Below, in pieces: positions 26,976 to 36,752 of a DNA stretch of 64,000 nucleotides. The stretch lies in the NCBI RefSeq assembly GCF_000375545.1, contig NZ_AQXF01000006.1:124001-188000 (forward strand). Direction: 5' to 3'. Positions within the stretch are counted from its first letter, which is position 1. The number at the start of each line of letters is the position of its first letter. The position numbers were made by a program, and so were the translations under genes. This DNA is from Kordiimonas gwangyangensis DSM 19435 = JCM 12864 (GTDB taxonomy: Bacteria; Pseudomonadota; Alphaproteobacteria; Sphingomonadales; Kordiimonadaceae). The notes below the pieces were generated by a model, which was not told where the DNA came from, ran no database searches, and saw only the letters and a program-made list of their open reading frames with translations.

Positions 26976-29292
26976 ATCCACCTTCCTCGAGAAACTTCTC
27001 AAGTTCCTGCGCAGGTACCGGGCGGGAAATATGATAACCCTGCAGCGTGTCACAGCCGTATGCCTTGAGGCGCGCGACTGACTCTTCGTCCTCAACGCCT
27101 TCAGCCGTTACCGCAAGGCCAAGGTTATGGCCAAGCTCAATGGTGGAGCGCACAAGGATGTTGTCTTCCTCACTTTTGGCGAGGTTCATCACAAACGACT
27201 TGTCGATCTTGATTTCGCTAACCGGCAGCTTCTTGATGTAGCTAAGTGACGAATAGCCGGTGCCATAGTCGTCAATGGAAAGCGTTAGCCCCATGGCCGC
27301 AAGCATGTTGAGCACATCGAGTGCGCGTTCCATGTCGTGCATGACGGCGCTCTCTGTCACTTCAAGCTTGAGAAGCCCTGCAGGTACAGAGAATTCCTTC
27401 AGGAGTGCCAGAATTTGCGATGGCAGGGCACCGTTCATCAGGTCACTGGTAGACAGGTTCACCGCCACTGCGAGATTGAGGCCCTTTTTCTGCCAGTCTG
27501 CAATCTGCTTGATGGCAGCGCGAAGGCCCCATTCGGTGAGGTGACGCACATCACCCGTACGTTCGGCAAGCGGAATAAAGTCATCCGGCGGCACAAAACC
27601 ACGGGTCGGGCTGATCCAGCGCACAAGCGCCTCTGCGGCGGTGATCTTGCCCGTCGCGAGGTCAAGTTTCGGCTGGTAAGCAAAACGGACTTCACCGTTC
27701 TTGAGGCCCACACGCAGTTCACTCATCATCGACAGGCGCTGCGTTTGCGACTTGTCGGTGTCCGGGTCATACCAAGCGAAACCCTTGGGCGCAGAGCGGC
27801 CTTTATCAAGCGCCGCGTAGGCGTGGCGCAGCAACACCGCGGTGTCATCGCCGTCACCCGGGAACTTGGCAAGGCCAAGTTTGGCGCGGGCGTCAATCAC
27901 GATACCGGCGACATCAAACGGTGTGAGGAATGAATTCATGGCGAGCGAGGCAACGATCTCCGCTTCATCGGAATCGCGTAGGATAAAAGCGAAACTTTCG
28001 GTCGTCAGACGCGCCACATCCGTGCTCACCACTTGACGCAAGCGTTCACCGACACAGACCATCAAGTCATTCACATTGCGGTGATTCAGAACAGTACGCA
28101 GTTCAGGTATCTGCTGCACTTCTGCAACCACTATGACAAATGACTTGCTGTTCTCAATGGTCTGATCGAGCAGTTCCTCGAACATCAAACGGTTCGGGAA
28201 GCCTGTTTCAGTATCGTGGAAGGCCTGAAACTTGATCTTGGTCTCACGCTCCTGCACCGCATCAACCATCTGGTTGAAGCTGACGGTCAAGTCAGCGACT
28301 TCGTCACCTTCCGTTGGCGACGCAACTTGCAAATATTCACCCGCAGTGATGCGCTGCGCGGCGTCAGCAAGGCGGCGTAGTGGACGTGTTACACCGCGCG
28401 ACACCACAACGCTGCCCGCGATCAAAAGCACAAGACCGCCGATGAGGGTAAAACCCATGGCAACAACGAGTGGGTCATACGGCTCAAGCGCGACATCGAT
28501 TGAATAGTAGAGAAGTGCACCAATACCGGCATCGCCCTCACTGGCATGGAGCGGCAAATGCCAGAACAGGTGATCTTGTCCGCTAAAGTCAGCGCTGAAG
28601 GCGCCAGCCGCAAGCGGGTGAGTGCGTAGAAAGTCCGCAAGCGCGGCACGCTCTGATGTAGCGCCGGCGAGCGCATAATCGCCATTGCCGCCGTCATAGA
28701 CAAAGGCGATTTCAAGATCGATGGGCGACAGGCTTTTGATCTCGCGCGCTGTGGCTTCATTCAACTCCATACCAAACGCGATCCAGGCAGTCGGGATCGG
28801 CGCGAGGACCGGCACAACAACTAATTCATAGATGCGGCCATCGATTTCCACCATGCGCGCGGCGGAACCATTCTCTTCCGCCTCGATTTTCATATCATCT
28901 GGAATTGGTGTGGAGGCCGGCAGGCTATCCCCTGCCCCGGTGCTTGCGACCAGTTCATCGTCGAGATCAAGAATATAGGCGAGATCCGCACCAAGACGGG
29001 CCCGGTGGTTGCGAAGTGCCGACATAGCCGTCGCCTGATCATCCGGGTTATTGATAGCGTCGCGGAAGCCATAGTCGCGCGACAACAGAAGCGCGCTTGC
29101 CGAGAGTTTTTCCACCCGGTCGTCCAGAATACGTTCGAACGTGCGCGCGGATGCGCTGAGCTGTCCTTCAATTTGCTCTCGTACATTGTTGGTAACGGAG
29201 CGGTAGAAAAACAGGGCTATAACCCCCATGACCACAAGGAAAAGTACCAAGTAGACTATGGTAAGCTTGGTCTGAAACCTGAATTTCAGCAT
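26962..29292 (-). CDS. Membrane GGDEF/EAL protein, degenerate cyclase, intact phosphodiesterase
   Basis: The 776-aa protein has a first transmembrane helix (about 11-30), a periplasmic sensor (31-275), a second helix (about 278-298), HAMP (299-350), GGDEF domain (355-510) and EAL domain (525-770). The GGDEF signature has become TTESF (430-434), so cyclase activity is unlikely. The EAL domain has EALVRW (554-559), LEVTES, IDDYGTGYSSL and TAEGVED, all metal and catalytic positions of active c-di-GMP phosphodiesterases. A periplasmic signal should therefore tune c-di-GMP breakdown. It begins 2 bp after the cupredoxin-like gene's stop and overlaps the barrel gene. Confidence 0.9.
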   Translation of the reverse strand: MLKFRFQTKLTIVYLVLFLVVMGVIALFFYRSVTNNVREQIEGQLSASARTFERILDDRVEKLSASALLLSRDYGFRDAINNPDDQATAMSALRNHRARLGADLAYILDLDDELVASTGAGDSLPASTPIPDDMKIEAEENGSAARMVEIDGRIYELVVVPVLAPIPTAWIAFGMELNEATAREIKSLSPIDLEIAFVYDGGNGDYALAGATSERAALADFLRTHPLAAGAFSADFSGQDHLFWHLPLHASEGDAGIGALLYYSIDVALEPYDPLVVAMGFTLIGGLVLLIAGSVVVSRGVTRPLRRLADAAQRITAGEYLQVASPTEGDEVADLTVSFNQMVDAVQERETKIKFQAFHDTETGFPNRLMFEELLDQTIENSKSFVIVVAEVQQIPELRTVLNHRNVNDLMVCVGERLRQVVSTDVARLTTESFAFILRDSDEAEIVASLAMNSFLTPFDVAGIVIDARAKLGLAKFPGDGDDTAVLLRHAYAALDKGRSAPKGFAWYDPDTDKSQTQRLSMMSELRVGLKNGEVRFAYQPKLDLATGKITAAEALVRWISPTRGFVPPDDFIPLAERTGDVRHLTEWGLRAAIKQIADWQKKGLNLAVAVNLSTSDLMNGALPSQILALLKEFSVPAGLLKLEVTESAVMHDMERALDVLNMLAAMGLTLSIDDYGTGYSSLSYIKKLPVSEIKIDKSFVMNLAKSEEDNILVRSTIELGHNLGLAVTAEGVEDEESVARLKAYGCDTLQGYHISRPVPAQELEKFLEEGGYETN

Positions 29293-29294
29293 GC

Positions 29295-29936
29295 CTAATA
29301 CTCCTCGCCCTGCGGCGGCGTCTGCGCACGCCGCACACTGCGCAGCTTGATATTCAAACTCAGCTCATTGCTGCCAGTGCCGGTAAGAGTGACCGGCTTC
29401 ATGTCGTCGCCCCCCTTCTTTTCGTCAGGATGCCACACATGCACTTCATAACCACCCGCGGGTAGGTCAGTGAACAAAACTGTACCATCAGCGCCAGTTT
29501 TGGCCAGCACAGGATGTTCGCTCACATAGATATAGGCGAGCATATTGTCGTGGATATTGCAGCCAAGAGCCACCACGCCCGGCTTGTCAAACTCGATGGA
29601 GTTCGTGGTGTCTTTGCCATAGAGGCGCAGCTCGAACCGCTTGGGTTTGGAGAAGGAATAGACCTGATGACGGAACTCGTCCTGATTGGGGAATGTGACG
29701 ACCGTGCCCACCGTGACAGGCAGGACAAACGGCCGAAACAGTGTGTCTTCCTGTGTCATAATCGCTTCCGCCTGCGGCTGTGGCATCTTTAGGTTTGGCG
29801 CCATTGGCTTGAGGCTGACAACGGCATTTTCCACCAATTCGCCACCGTCGGCCTGCACGCTCACGCGCAGTTCCGCAGCGTTTGACATGCCGCCGGAGAA
29901 GACCACCATTGCTGCAATCAGGAAAAAACGTTTCAC
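29295..29936 (-). CDS. Exported cupredoxin-like protein ('methylamine utilization protein' type)
   Basis: The 213-aa product has a signal peptide (VKRFFLIAAMVVFSGGMSNA). A cupredoxin-like beta sandwich follows. The candidate copper ligands are His in NQDEFRHQVYSFS, then Cys-His-Met in ALGCNIHDNMLAY, the usual type 1 order. A C-terminal carboxypeptidase-regulatory-like fold follows (TGADGTVLFTDLPAGGYEVH, read in parts). Homologues are often labelled methylamine utilization protein although no amine dehydrogenase is near. The GTG at 29936 was chosen because GGGGAG precedes it and a signal peptide begins at once. It is first in the operon with the GGDEF/EAL and barrel genes. Confidence 0.75.
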   Translation of the reverse strand: MKRFFLIAAMVVFSGGMSNAAELRVSVQADGGELVENAVVSLKPMAPNLKMPQPQAEAIMTQEDTLFRPFVLPVTVGTVVTFPNQDEFRHQVYSFSKPKRFELRLYGKDTTNSIEFDKPGVVALGCNIHDNMLAYIYVSEHPVLAKTGADGTVLFTDLPAGGYEVHVWHPDEKKGGDDMKPVTLTGTGSNELSLNIKLRSVRRAQTPPQGEEY

Positions 29937-30119
29937 CAGGTACTCCCCATTCGCGCCCAACATCTGGAAATCATTATAATTTCTATCACTAAGGTACCAA
30001 TCAATTATTGGTTATGGCAAGGCGGGAAGAATGGGTCATAGTATAGATGAACCATGGTCCATCTTGCACAAGATTTTTTACTTCGCCATGGTGTCACGAC
30101 AATCTGGGAGGAACGACCA

Positions 30120-32012
30120 ATGAAAATTACAAGAAACTTCAAGCGCACCTTTATTGCGCTTGCGGCATCAACCGCACTGATGAGCACCGCCCCTCAACCC
30201 GCCAGCTATGCGTTCGCAGAGGATACACCCAACATCGAATGGGACCTGACGGACCTCTACGCAAGTGCAGAGGCATGGGAGGCTGAACGCCAGCGTGTGC
30301 TGGAAGAAATGAAGGAAATCGAAGGCTTCAAGGGCAAGCTGGGCAAGGATGCCAAAACCCTGATGGCGGCGATGGACAAGCTGTCGAAAGTACAAAAGGA
30401 AGCCGTGCGCCTGCTGGTGTATGCTGTGCTTTCTGCCGACGAAGACCTCCGTGTTTCAGAGAAGCAGGAAGCTCGTTCGATGGCGCAGTCGCTCTTGTCA
30501 TCCCTCAACCAAGCAACGGCCTTTGTATCGCCGGAGCTGATCAAGGTTGGCAGCAAGAAGATCGAGCAGTTCATCAAGAAAGAGCCAGGCCTCGCCAAAC
30601 ATGCCTTTGGCCTTCGCGATACACTGCGCCAGGAAAAATACACCCTTGGTGAACAAGCGGAATCCGTGCTCGCGAACGCGGGCGACGTGCTGTCTGGTCC
30701 GGGCCAGATTTATGGACTGATGGCGAACGCCAGCATGCCGTGGCCAACCGTCACCCTTGCAAGCGGTGAAGAGGTCATGCTGAACCAGTCGGCCTACAGC
30801 AAATACCGCGCTGTGATGAACCGGGACGACCGCAAGAAGGTGTTTGACACCTTCTGGGGCACATGGAAAACCTATGAAGCGATGCTGGGTGCTACGCTAT
30901 CCACGCATGTGCAGGGGCATATTTTCACCGCCAAATCCCGAGGTTACGATAGCGCGCTCGATAGCGCCGTATCCGGCAGCAATATTCCGACGGAGGTTTA
31001 CCGCGCGCTTGTGAAGTCCGCGAATGAAAACCTGCCGTCCATGCACCGCTACCTCAAGCTGCGCCAGCGCCTTCTCGGCCTTGATGACCTGCATTATTAT
31101 GACATCTACCCTGAGGTTACCGCTCTTGACCGCAGCTTCACCGTAGATGATGCCAAGGAAATGACCATCGTTTCCCTCGAACCGTTTGGTGAAAAATACC
31201 TCAGCCACCTCAAAAAGGGCTTTGAGGGCCAGTGGATGCATGTTTACCCGCAGCCTGGCAAACGCCCGGGGGCCTACATGTTCGGCTCCGCCTATGACGT
31301 GCATCCATACCTCCTGTTGAACTACAATAGCGGCTTTGAGGATGTCTCCACCTTCAGCCATGAGTGGGGCCACGCGGTTCACACCATGCTCGCGCGTGAA
31401 AACCAGCCGTATGAGATGGCAAGCTACACAACGTTTACGGCGGAGCTTGCCTCCACCACCAACGAAGTGCTGTTGCAGGAGTATATGCTGGCCAAAGACC
31501 TGCCGGACGAAGAGCGGCTATATTACATTGACCGCGCACTTGAAGGTATCCGTGGCACCTTCTTCCGCCAGACAATGTTCGCAGAGTTTGAACTGCGCAT
31601 CCACGAACTGGCAGAGAAAGGCGAAGCCCTCTCCGGCAAGAAGATGACCGAGCTATATCTTGAGCTTCTGCGCAAATATCACGGCGAAAAAGAAGGCGTG
31701 ATGCAGATTGATGATACCTACGGCATCGAATGGGCTTACATCCCGCACTTCTACCGGAACTTCTATGTCTACCAGTATGCCACCTCTATCTCGGGCGGCA
31801 CCGCCTTTGCGGAGCGCATGCTTGCGGGCGACGACACCGCGCGCGACGATTATATCAGCGTGCTTGAGGCCGGTGGTTCGCGATACCCCTATGAACTGCT
31901 CAAAGATGCAAAAATCGACCTCGCCTCAGAGGTGCCCTACACCACGCTCATCAACCGTATGAACCGGCTGATGGACGAGGCGGAAAAAATCCTCGACCGC
32001 ATGGGCAAATAA
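30120..32012 (+). CDS. pepF: Exported oligoendopeptidase F-like M3 metallopeptidase
   Basis: The 630-aa zinc peptidase has the M3 motif HEWGH (414-418, within FSHEWGHAVHTML), the downstream Glu ligand in TFTAELASTTNEV, and the C-terminal substrate-binding YGIEWAYIPHFYRNFYVYQY region (read in parts). M3B family members hydrolyse short peptides. Most PepF proteins are cytoplasmic, but this one starts with a Sec signal peptide (MKITRNFKRTFIALAASTAL, cleavage near YAFA), so it probably works in the periplasm. GGGAGGAA precedes the ATG at 30120. It shares a bidirectional terminator with the TonB receptor that converges on it. Confidence 0.9.
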   Translation: MKITRNFKRTFIALAASTALMSTAPQPASYAFAEDTPNIEWDLTDLYASAEAWEAERQRVLEEMKEIEGFKGKLGKDAKTLMAAMDKLSKVQKEAVRLLVYAVLSADEDLRVSEKQEARSMAQSLLSSLNQATAFVSPELIKVGSKKIEQFIKKEPGLAKHAFGLRDTLRQEKYTLGEQAESVLANAGDVLSGPGQIYGLMANASMPWPTVTLASGEEVMLNQSAYSKYRAVMNRDDRKKVFDTFWGTWKTYEAMLGATLSTHVQGHIFTAKSRGYDSALDSAVSGSNIPTEVYRALVKSANENLPSMHRYLKLRQRLLGLDDLHYYDIYPEVTALDRSFTVDDAKEMTIVSLEPFGEKYLSHLKKGFEGQWMHVYPQPGKRPGAYMFGSAYDVHPYLLLNYNSGFEDVSTFSHEWGHAVHTMLARENQPYEMASYTTFTAELASTTNEVLLQEYMLAKDLPDEERLYYIDRALEGIRGTFFRQTMFAEFELRIHELAEKGEALSGKKMTELYLELLRKYHGEKEGVMQIDDTYGIEWAYIPHFYRNFYVYQYATSISGGTAFAERMLAGDDTARDDYISVLEAGGSRYPYELLKDAKIDLASEVPYTTLINRMNRLMDEAEKILDRMGK

Positions 32013-32034
32013 CCCCCTACGGTCAGGCAAACAA

Positions 32035-32060
32035 AAAAGGCGGGCAATTGCCCGCCTTTT
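32035..32060. terminator. Bidirectional terminator
   Basis: Perfect self-complementary 26 bp with core GGCGGGCAATTGCCCGCC and flanking A/T runs, between the convergent pepF and TonB-receptor genes. Confidence 0.85.
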
Positions 32061-32083
32061 CCTTTTTTATCAGTGACTTAAGA

Positions 32084-34987
32084 TTAGAACTTCACCTTCA
32101 CGCCCATATTGGCAGTCCAGTCATACTGCTCATGCTGCATGAGGAAGTCGCCGTCGTCATTGCGGTACACCGCCTGGAACGGACGGTCATTCGCATTCGA
32201 TACCTCGCCGTAAACCTTGATATTGTCGGTGATGGCATAGGAGGCTGAGAAGTCCCACTGTTTGTGGTCAAGCACATAGCGGTCGCCAAAACCACCGGCA
32301 TTGAGTTCATCAAGATATTCATCCCGATACGTCATCGCGGCGCGAAGGCTGATCGGGCCCTTCTCGTAGCCGAGTACGATGTTGGCCACATTCTTCGACG
32401 TTTTCGGCATCGGGATCACCCGGGTTTCCTCACCGTCGAAGACCTCGGCTTCACTGTCCACATAGGTGTAGTTCAGGCCGACAATAAGGCCGTCAAGCGG
32501 CCCCGGCAGGAAGGTCAGTGCCTGCTGGTAATTGAGCTCAATACCCTTGATCGTGCCCTTGTCGCCGTTGAACGGACGCACAACTTCATCAAAATAGATG
32601 CCGTTCACACGCACACCTTCCAGCGTACGGTCGACAATGAAGTTATGGATGTCCTTGTAGAATACGCCCACCGAGATAACGGCATCATTATTCGGGTACC
32701 ATTCGATGCTGGCATCAAGGTTGTGTGCCCACATCGGCACGAGGCCCGGGTTACCGATTTCACCCTCGGTCGTGCGCTCAACAACACCGTCGTCAAGCTC
32801 TTCCTCATATTCGATGACCCCGGTAGGGACCACCTTGCTGATGTTCGGACGAACCACTGAACGGAAGTACGCCAGACGCGTGACAAGGTTTTCCCTCGGC
32901 TCCCAACGCATGTTGAGGCTTGGCAGGAAATAGTCATAGTTACGGCTGCGGTTTACCGGCGTAACGTCGAGTACGTCTTCGGTTTCCGGGTCGCCGTCCT
33001 CGTCCAGTACCGGCAGGCCGGTATCGGGGTCGGTTACGACCTCTTCACCGGCAAAGACAAAGTTGCTGTTGGTTTCGAAGTCGGTGTATTCGTAGCGCAA
33101 ACCGCCAACAATACGCAGGTTGCCAATGTCGATACGGCCCTGCATGTAGGTGGCGTAGATATCTTCTTTTGCGTCATATTCCACCGCTTCATCGCCAAGC
33201 GCGCTATCAATCGCGTTGAGCTCGAAATTGCCGCGGTTTGCGAAGAAGAAATCACGCAGTGCCGGACTACTGGCGCCCAGATTGCCGACAGCCATGTCGA
33301 GCGGATAGTCCGTCGCAGCACTGAAGTCGTCGAGCGTATAATCGCCGAGGTCTTCGTATACCAGGAAGTTGGCATCCAGCTTCTTCTTGCGCAAGCGCGC
33401 CTTGGCACCCCACTTGAGCTGGAGCGGGTTGTCACCGGCATAGGTATCGTAGGCAAGGTCGAACTTGAATGCGAGCTGTTTGTCAGTCGCCTTGTTGTCG
33501 GTGTATTCGATGGCGTCTAGCTCGTAGGCGCTCAGATCCTGAATACCCTGCAGGTCAGCAAGCGACTGGAAGGTCGAACCCGGCATCATCCGGTCCGAGA
33601 AAACTACGCCCGAATTGAAGTCTTCGCCTTTGAAATCGGTGTCGACACGATCGGGCTCCGCTTCTTCCGCTTTCGAATATGCAACCGAATAGGTCGCCGT
33701 CAGCTTGTCGAAGTGGCTTTCGCCGCCCATGACCACGCTATAGATTTTCTGTGTCTCGATACGGTCTTTGAAGTCACGGTCAGCCTCAATGCCGTTCATA
33801 TAGACAAAACCGTCAGAGCCATCTGCCGCGCCGAGGTCAAATTCGCCATCGCTCAGCTTCAGTTCCATACGGTTGCGGTGCTCTGTGTCCTTGAAGTCAG
33901 AGAACAGGCCACGGATATAAAGCTCGTGATCATCACTCGGGCGGAAGTCGAGGTTCAGCGCAGCGCCGATACGGCGACGCTCGACCACATAGTCGCGGAA
34001 TTCAACCTCTTCAGGATAGAGGCCGTCGATGGTCTGGTCTTCGTCGTCCTCGTCCGTCCAGTCACCGTCGATCTCGATATTATCGGTGCCGAATTTGCGG
34101 TTGTAGTAGCTGATGGAGCCGGCAATCGCAAAACGCTCATTGAAGGCGTTCGCGAGCGTGAGGCCGAATTTCGGCGTGATCTCGTCCTGCTGGCGGTTAT
34201 AGCTGCCCTCAGCCTTGGCCTTGATGAACAGGCCGTCCTTGTCGAAACCCGAGAGCGTCTTGATGTCGACGTTACCGCCGATGGCGTCAGCGTCCATCTC
34301 AGGCGTCAGCGACTTGGTGACTTCAACGGTCTCCAGAAGGTCAGACGGGATAACGTCCAGCGCCACCTTGCGGTCGCCAGCTTCCGGCGACGGTAGACGC
34401 ACACCGGAAATCGATGAGGATGACAGGTTCGGGTCAAGACCACGAATGATCACATAGCGACCTTCACCCTGGTCATTCTCGACCGAAAGGCCCACGATAC
34501 GGCGGACAGCTTCTGTCACGTTCTGGTCGGGGAAGTTGCCTGCAGCGTCAGCGGACAGGAAGTTCGACACATTGTCTGCAGCGCGCTGTTTGGAGATGGA
34601 GCTATTGAGGCTACCGCGCTGACCAAGGACAAAAATTTCCTCGATGTCGTTGGCGTTGCCACCAATGGTGAACTCAAGCTTACCGCCCTCTTCCGTTACC
34701 GTCACTTTGCGCATCATCGGCTCGGCGCCGATATAGGATACGATCACGGTATATTCACCGGCAGGCACGTTGTTGAAACGGAACGTACCATCGCTGCCGG
34801 TGGAAGCGCGGCGGTTCAGCTCCTCAATCTTGATCACTGCGCCCTCAAGCGCGGAGGATGAATTCTTGGTTTTAACCTGTCCGGTTACATCTGCGCCGTG
34901 GGCAGCGGTCGCAGCAAGGACAGCAAGCGCGCTTGCGGACGCGAGTGCCGCCTGGCGCAGTTTGGTGCGTTGCGTATCAAAAGACAT
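32084..34987 (-). CDS. TonB-dependent receptor, Xanthomonas/Caulobacter-type (carbohydrate-type clade)
   Basis: The 967-aa product has a long signal peptide (cleavage after AAHG). A carboxypeptidase-regulatory-like domain (about 35-115, ALEGAVIKI, GTFRFNNVPAGEYTVIV) follows. The plug (about 120-250) has NFPDQNVTEAVRRIVGLSVE, YVIIRGLDPN and ADAIGGNVDIKT. The 22-strand barrel ends in MGVKVKF. The plug motifs are those of the TonB-Xanth-Caul family, often used for oligosaccharides or other large substrates. The ligand is unknown. The ATG at 34987 has CAGGGAAA upstream. The gene is alone, converging with pepF, whose exported peptidase might process imported or periplasmic peptides, though this is only a guess. 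Confidence 0.9.
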   Translation of the reverse strand: MSFDTQRTKLRQAALASASALAVLAATAAHGADVTGQVKTKNSSSALEGAVIKIEELNRRASTGSDGTFRFNNVPAGEYTVIVSYIGAEPMMRKVTVTEEGGKLEFTIGGNANDIEEIFVLGQRGSLNSSISKQRAADNVSNFLSADAAGNFPDQNVTEAVRRIVGLSVENDQGEGRYVIIRGLDPNLSSSSISGVRLPSPEAGDRKVALDVIPSDLLETVEVTKSLTPEMDADAIGGNVDIKTLSGFDKDGLFIKAKAEGSYNRQQDEITPKFGLTLANAFNERFAIAGSISYYNRKFGTDNIEIDGDWTDEDDEDQTIDGLYPEEVEFRDYVVERRRIGAALNLDFRPSDDHELYIRGLFSDFKDTEHRNRMELKLSDGEFDLGAADGSDGFVYMNGIEADRDFKDRIETQKIYSVVMGGESHFDKLTATYSVAYSKAEEAEPDRVDTDFKGEDFNSGVVFSDRMMPGSTFQSLADLQGIQDLSAYELDAIEYTDNKATDKQLAFKFDLAYDTYAGDNPLQLKWGAKARLRKKKLDANFLVYEDLGDYTLDDFSAATDYPLDMAVGNLGASSPALRDFFFANRGNFELNAIDSALGDEAVEYDAKEDIYATYMQGRIDIGNLRIVGGLRYEYTDFETNSNFVFAGEEVVTDPDTGLPVLDEDGDPETEDVLDVTPVNRSRNYDYFLPSLNMRWEPRENLVTRLAYFRSVVRPNISKVVPTGVIEYEEELDDGVVERTTEGEIGNPGLVPMWAHNLDASIEWYPNNDAVISVGVFYKDIHNFIVDRTLEGVRVNGIYFDEVVRPFNGDKGTIKGIELNYQQALTFLPGPLDGLIVGLNYTYVDSEAEVFDGEETRVIPMPKTSKNVANIVLGYEKGPISLRAAMTYRDEYLDELNAGGFGDRYVLDHKQWDFSASYAITDNIKVYGEVSNANDRPFQAVYRNDDGDFLMQHEQYDWTANMGVKVKF

Positions 34988-35160
34988 GGATTTTCCCTGA
35001 ACCTGTAAATTGGTTATGAGTATGGGCCCGTCCACTTATGAGATGTGGCGGCTTGTCTTTTGATCGGCTGTAAATGTGACAGCGCGGTTAAGCGAAGGTG
35101 AAGCTTTTTTGTCGGTCCACCGGTAGCATTCCTGTGTGGCGCTCAGGTAACACCCTGAGG

Positions 35161-35868
35161 TTACGGCGTATCCTTAAGCGCCGCAAGCGCGCCCGAAAAG
35201 AACTCGCGCCTCAGAAGAATGAGTACGACAAAGAGTGTCCCTGCCATGAAAATCCACGGACTGAAGAACCAGCCCAGCACAGCAAGGCCGAAGAAATTGG
35301 CCCGCAGCCCTCTATTGAAATGGTGTCCGCAAAGTGCTGCAAGGCGTGAGGCTGTTTTGGCGCGGGCAGCAGCCACGTCACTCCCGCTATCCGCCGGGTC
35401 GCACATGGCGCCCACGGTGATCGCGCAATAGTTCGCGAGCCGTATTGCCCACGCAAACTTGAAAAAGGCGTAAACGAAGATAGCGAGCAGCAGAGTCAAC
35501 TTAATGGACCACCGGCCCGGCGTGATCGGGTCCGCAAACGGAACCGAGGAAAAAGCTGCACTCAGTTCCTCATTATAGGTAAGGCCTGCGATCAAACCAC
35601 CGATGACAAAAATATTGGTGGAAGCAAAAATGCTGACACCTGAAACCAGAACCCCAAGGATATTGCTATCCAGCATCCTGAACTCACGCCGCCGCGCTTC
35701 CTGCATCCAGTTTTCGCGCTGCCTGTCAATCGCGGCAGATATGGACCGGGCGCGCAGCTTGCTGTGGTCAGTCACGAGTGTGTAGGCAGTGGTCACCACG
35801 CCAAAGAATGCAAGCGCCAAAAGGTCTGCATGATTCATATACTCCAAAAACTGCATCAGACGGTCCAT
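35161..35868 (-). CDS. DUF599-family inner-membrane protein
   Basis: The 235-aa membrane protein has about four to five hydrophobic segments. It carries DUF599-type signatures: DSNILGVLVSGVSIFASTNIF near the second helix, FKFAWAIRLANYCAITVGAM, and HFNRGLRANFFGLAVLGWF (read in parts). The family has no known function. Start is uncertain: ATG at 35868 directly follows AGGGA, ATG at 35856 has better spacing, and TTG at 35895 is possible. It is divergent from the cytochrome gene. Confidence 0.75.
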   Translation of the reverse strand: MDRLMQFLEYMNHADLLALAFFGVVTTAYTLVTDHSKLRARSISAAIDRQRENWMQEARRREFRMLDSNILGVLVSGVSIFASTNIFVIGGLIAGLTYNEELSAAFSSVPFADPITPGRWSIKLTLLLAIFVYAFFKFAWAIRLANYCAITVGAMCDPADSGSDVAAARAKTASRLAALCGHHFNRGLRANFFGLAVLGWFFSPWIFMAGTLFVVLILLRREFFSGALAALKDTP

Positions 35869-35993
35869 TCCCTGCTCAGCGCCCTCAAAATCCAACCCAC
35901 ATTATCACCACGCACCCGCTGGAATTGCAATGGAGGTCGTTTCATAGACTTATCACTATTCAAGTGCTAACACCCGAAATTATCGAGGGTTTT

Positions 35994-36752
35994 ATGCGCT
36001 TAATAGTTCTGTTTGTTATTCTTTTGGGGACCGCCGCCTACGCGGAAGAGACTTCAATGCGTTCCGTGCTTCGCGGAGGCAAGCTATTCTCGCTCTGTGC
36101 CAATTGTCATACAGTTGGCCCCGAGGGTGAGCACCGTGTTGGACCCAACCTGTATGGCATTCTTGGGCGCAACATAGCCTCGGCGCCGGAGTTTGGCTAT
36201 AGCCCTGCACTCGAGAACATGGACGGTGTCTGGACCGCCGCCACGCTCGATGAGTTCCTGCAACGTCCGAACCATGCCGTGCCGGGCACTGACATGAGCT
36301 TCCGCGGGCTTAACAACCCAACAGACAGGCAAGACCTTATCAACTGGCTGGCACTTCAGGCAGACAATAGCCCGCTCCCACCCGAGACTGATGCCCTTCC
36401 AGAAGCACTTCTGAAAGGTAACGCGGACCGCGGCGCGGAACTGTTTCATCCGTGTCAGGCGTGTCACAGTTATAAACAGGGTGAGCCCAACATGATCGGG
36501 CCCAATCTTTTTGGTGTGGTCGGCCGTCCGATTGCGTCAGCAAAGGGTTTCCACTACAGCGAATATATCCTGCGCCTGAAGGGAGACTGGACCCCCGAGC
36601 GCCTGAACGCCTTCATGTTTGAGAGTAAGCGCTTTGCCCAAGGTTCGCACATGGCTTTTAATAGCCTTGTAACCCTTGCGGACAGGGCCGACCTGATTGC
36701 ATGGCTGCAAACTATTTCGCCAGACTACAAGGCAGCTCAGCCGAACGAATAG
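35994..36752 (+). CDS. Dihaem cytochrome c
   Basis: The 252-aa exported protein has a signal peptide (1-17) and two class I cytochrome c domains. Haem sites are CANCH (35-39) and CQACH (154-158). Each is followed by VGPNLYGILGR or IGPNLFGVVGR, and by a likely Met ligand (GTDMSF, 99-104; GSHMAF). Both domains have the c2-like FGYSPAL/FHYSEYI segment, so the gene arose by domain duplication. It would carry electrons in the periplasm. The ATG at 35994 has GAGGG upstream. Its last 16 bp overlap the convergent DUF4031-like gene. No oxidase genes are adjacent. Confidence 0.9.
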   Translation: MRLIVLFVILLGTAAYAEETSMRSVLRGGKLFSLCANCHTVGPEGEHRVGPNLYGILGRNIASAPEFGYSPALENMDGVWTAATLDEFLQRPNHAVPGTDMSFRGLNNPTDRQDLINWLALQADNSPLPPETDALPEALLKGNADRGAELFHPCQACHSYKQGEPNMIGPNLFGVVGRPIASAKGFHYSEYILRLKGDWTPERLNAFMFESKRFAQGSHMAFNSLVTLADRADLIAWLQTISPDYKAAQPNE

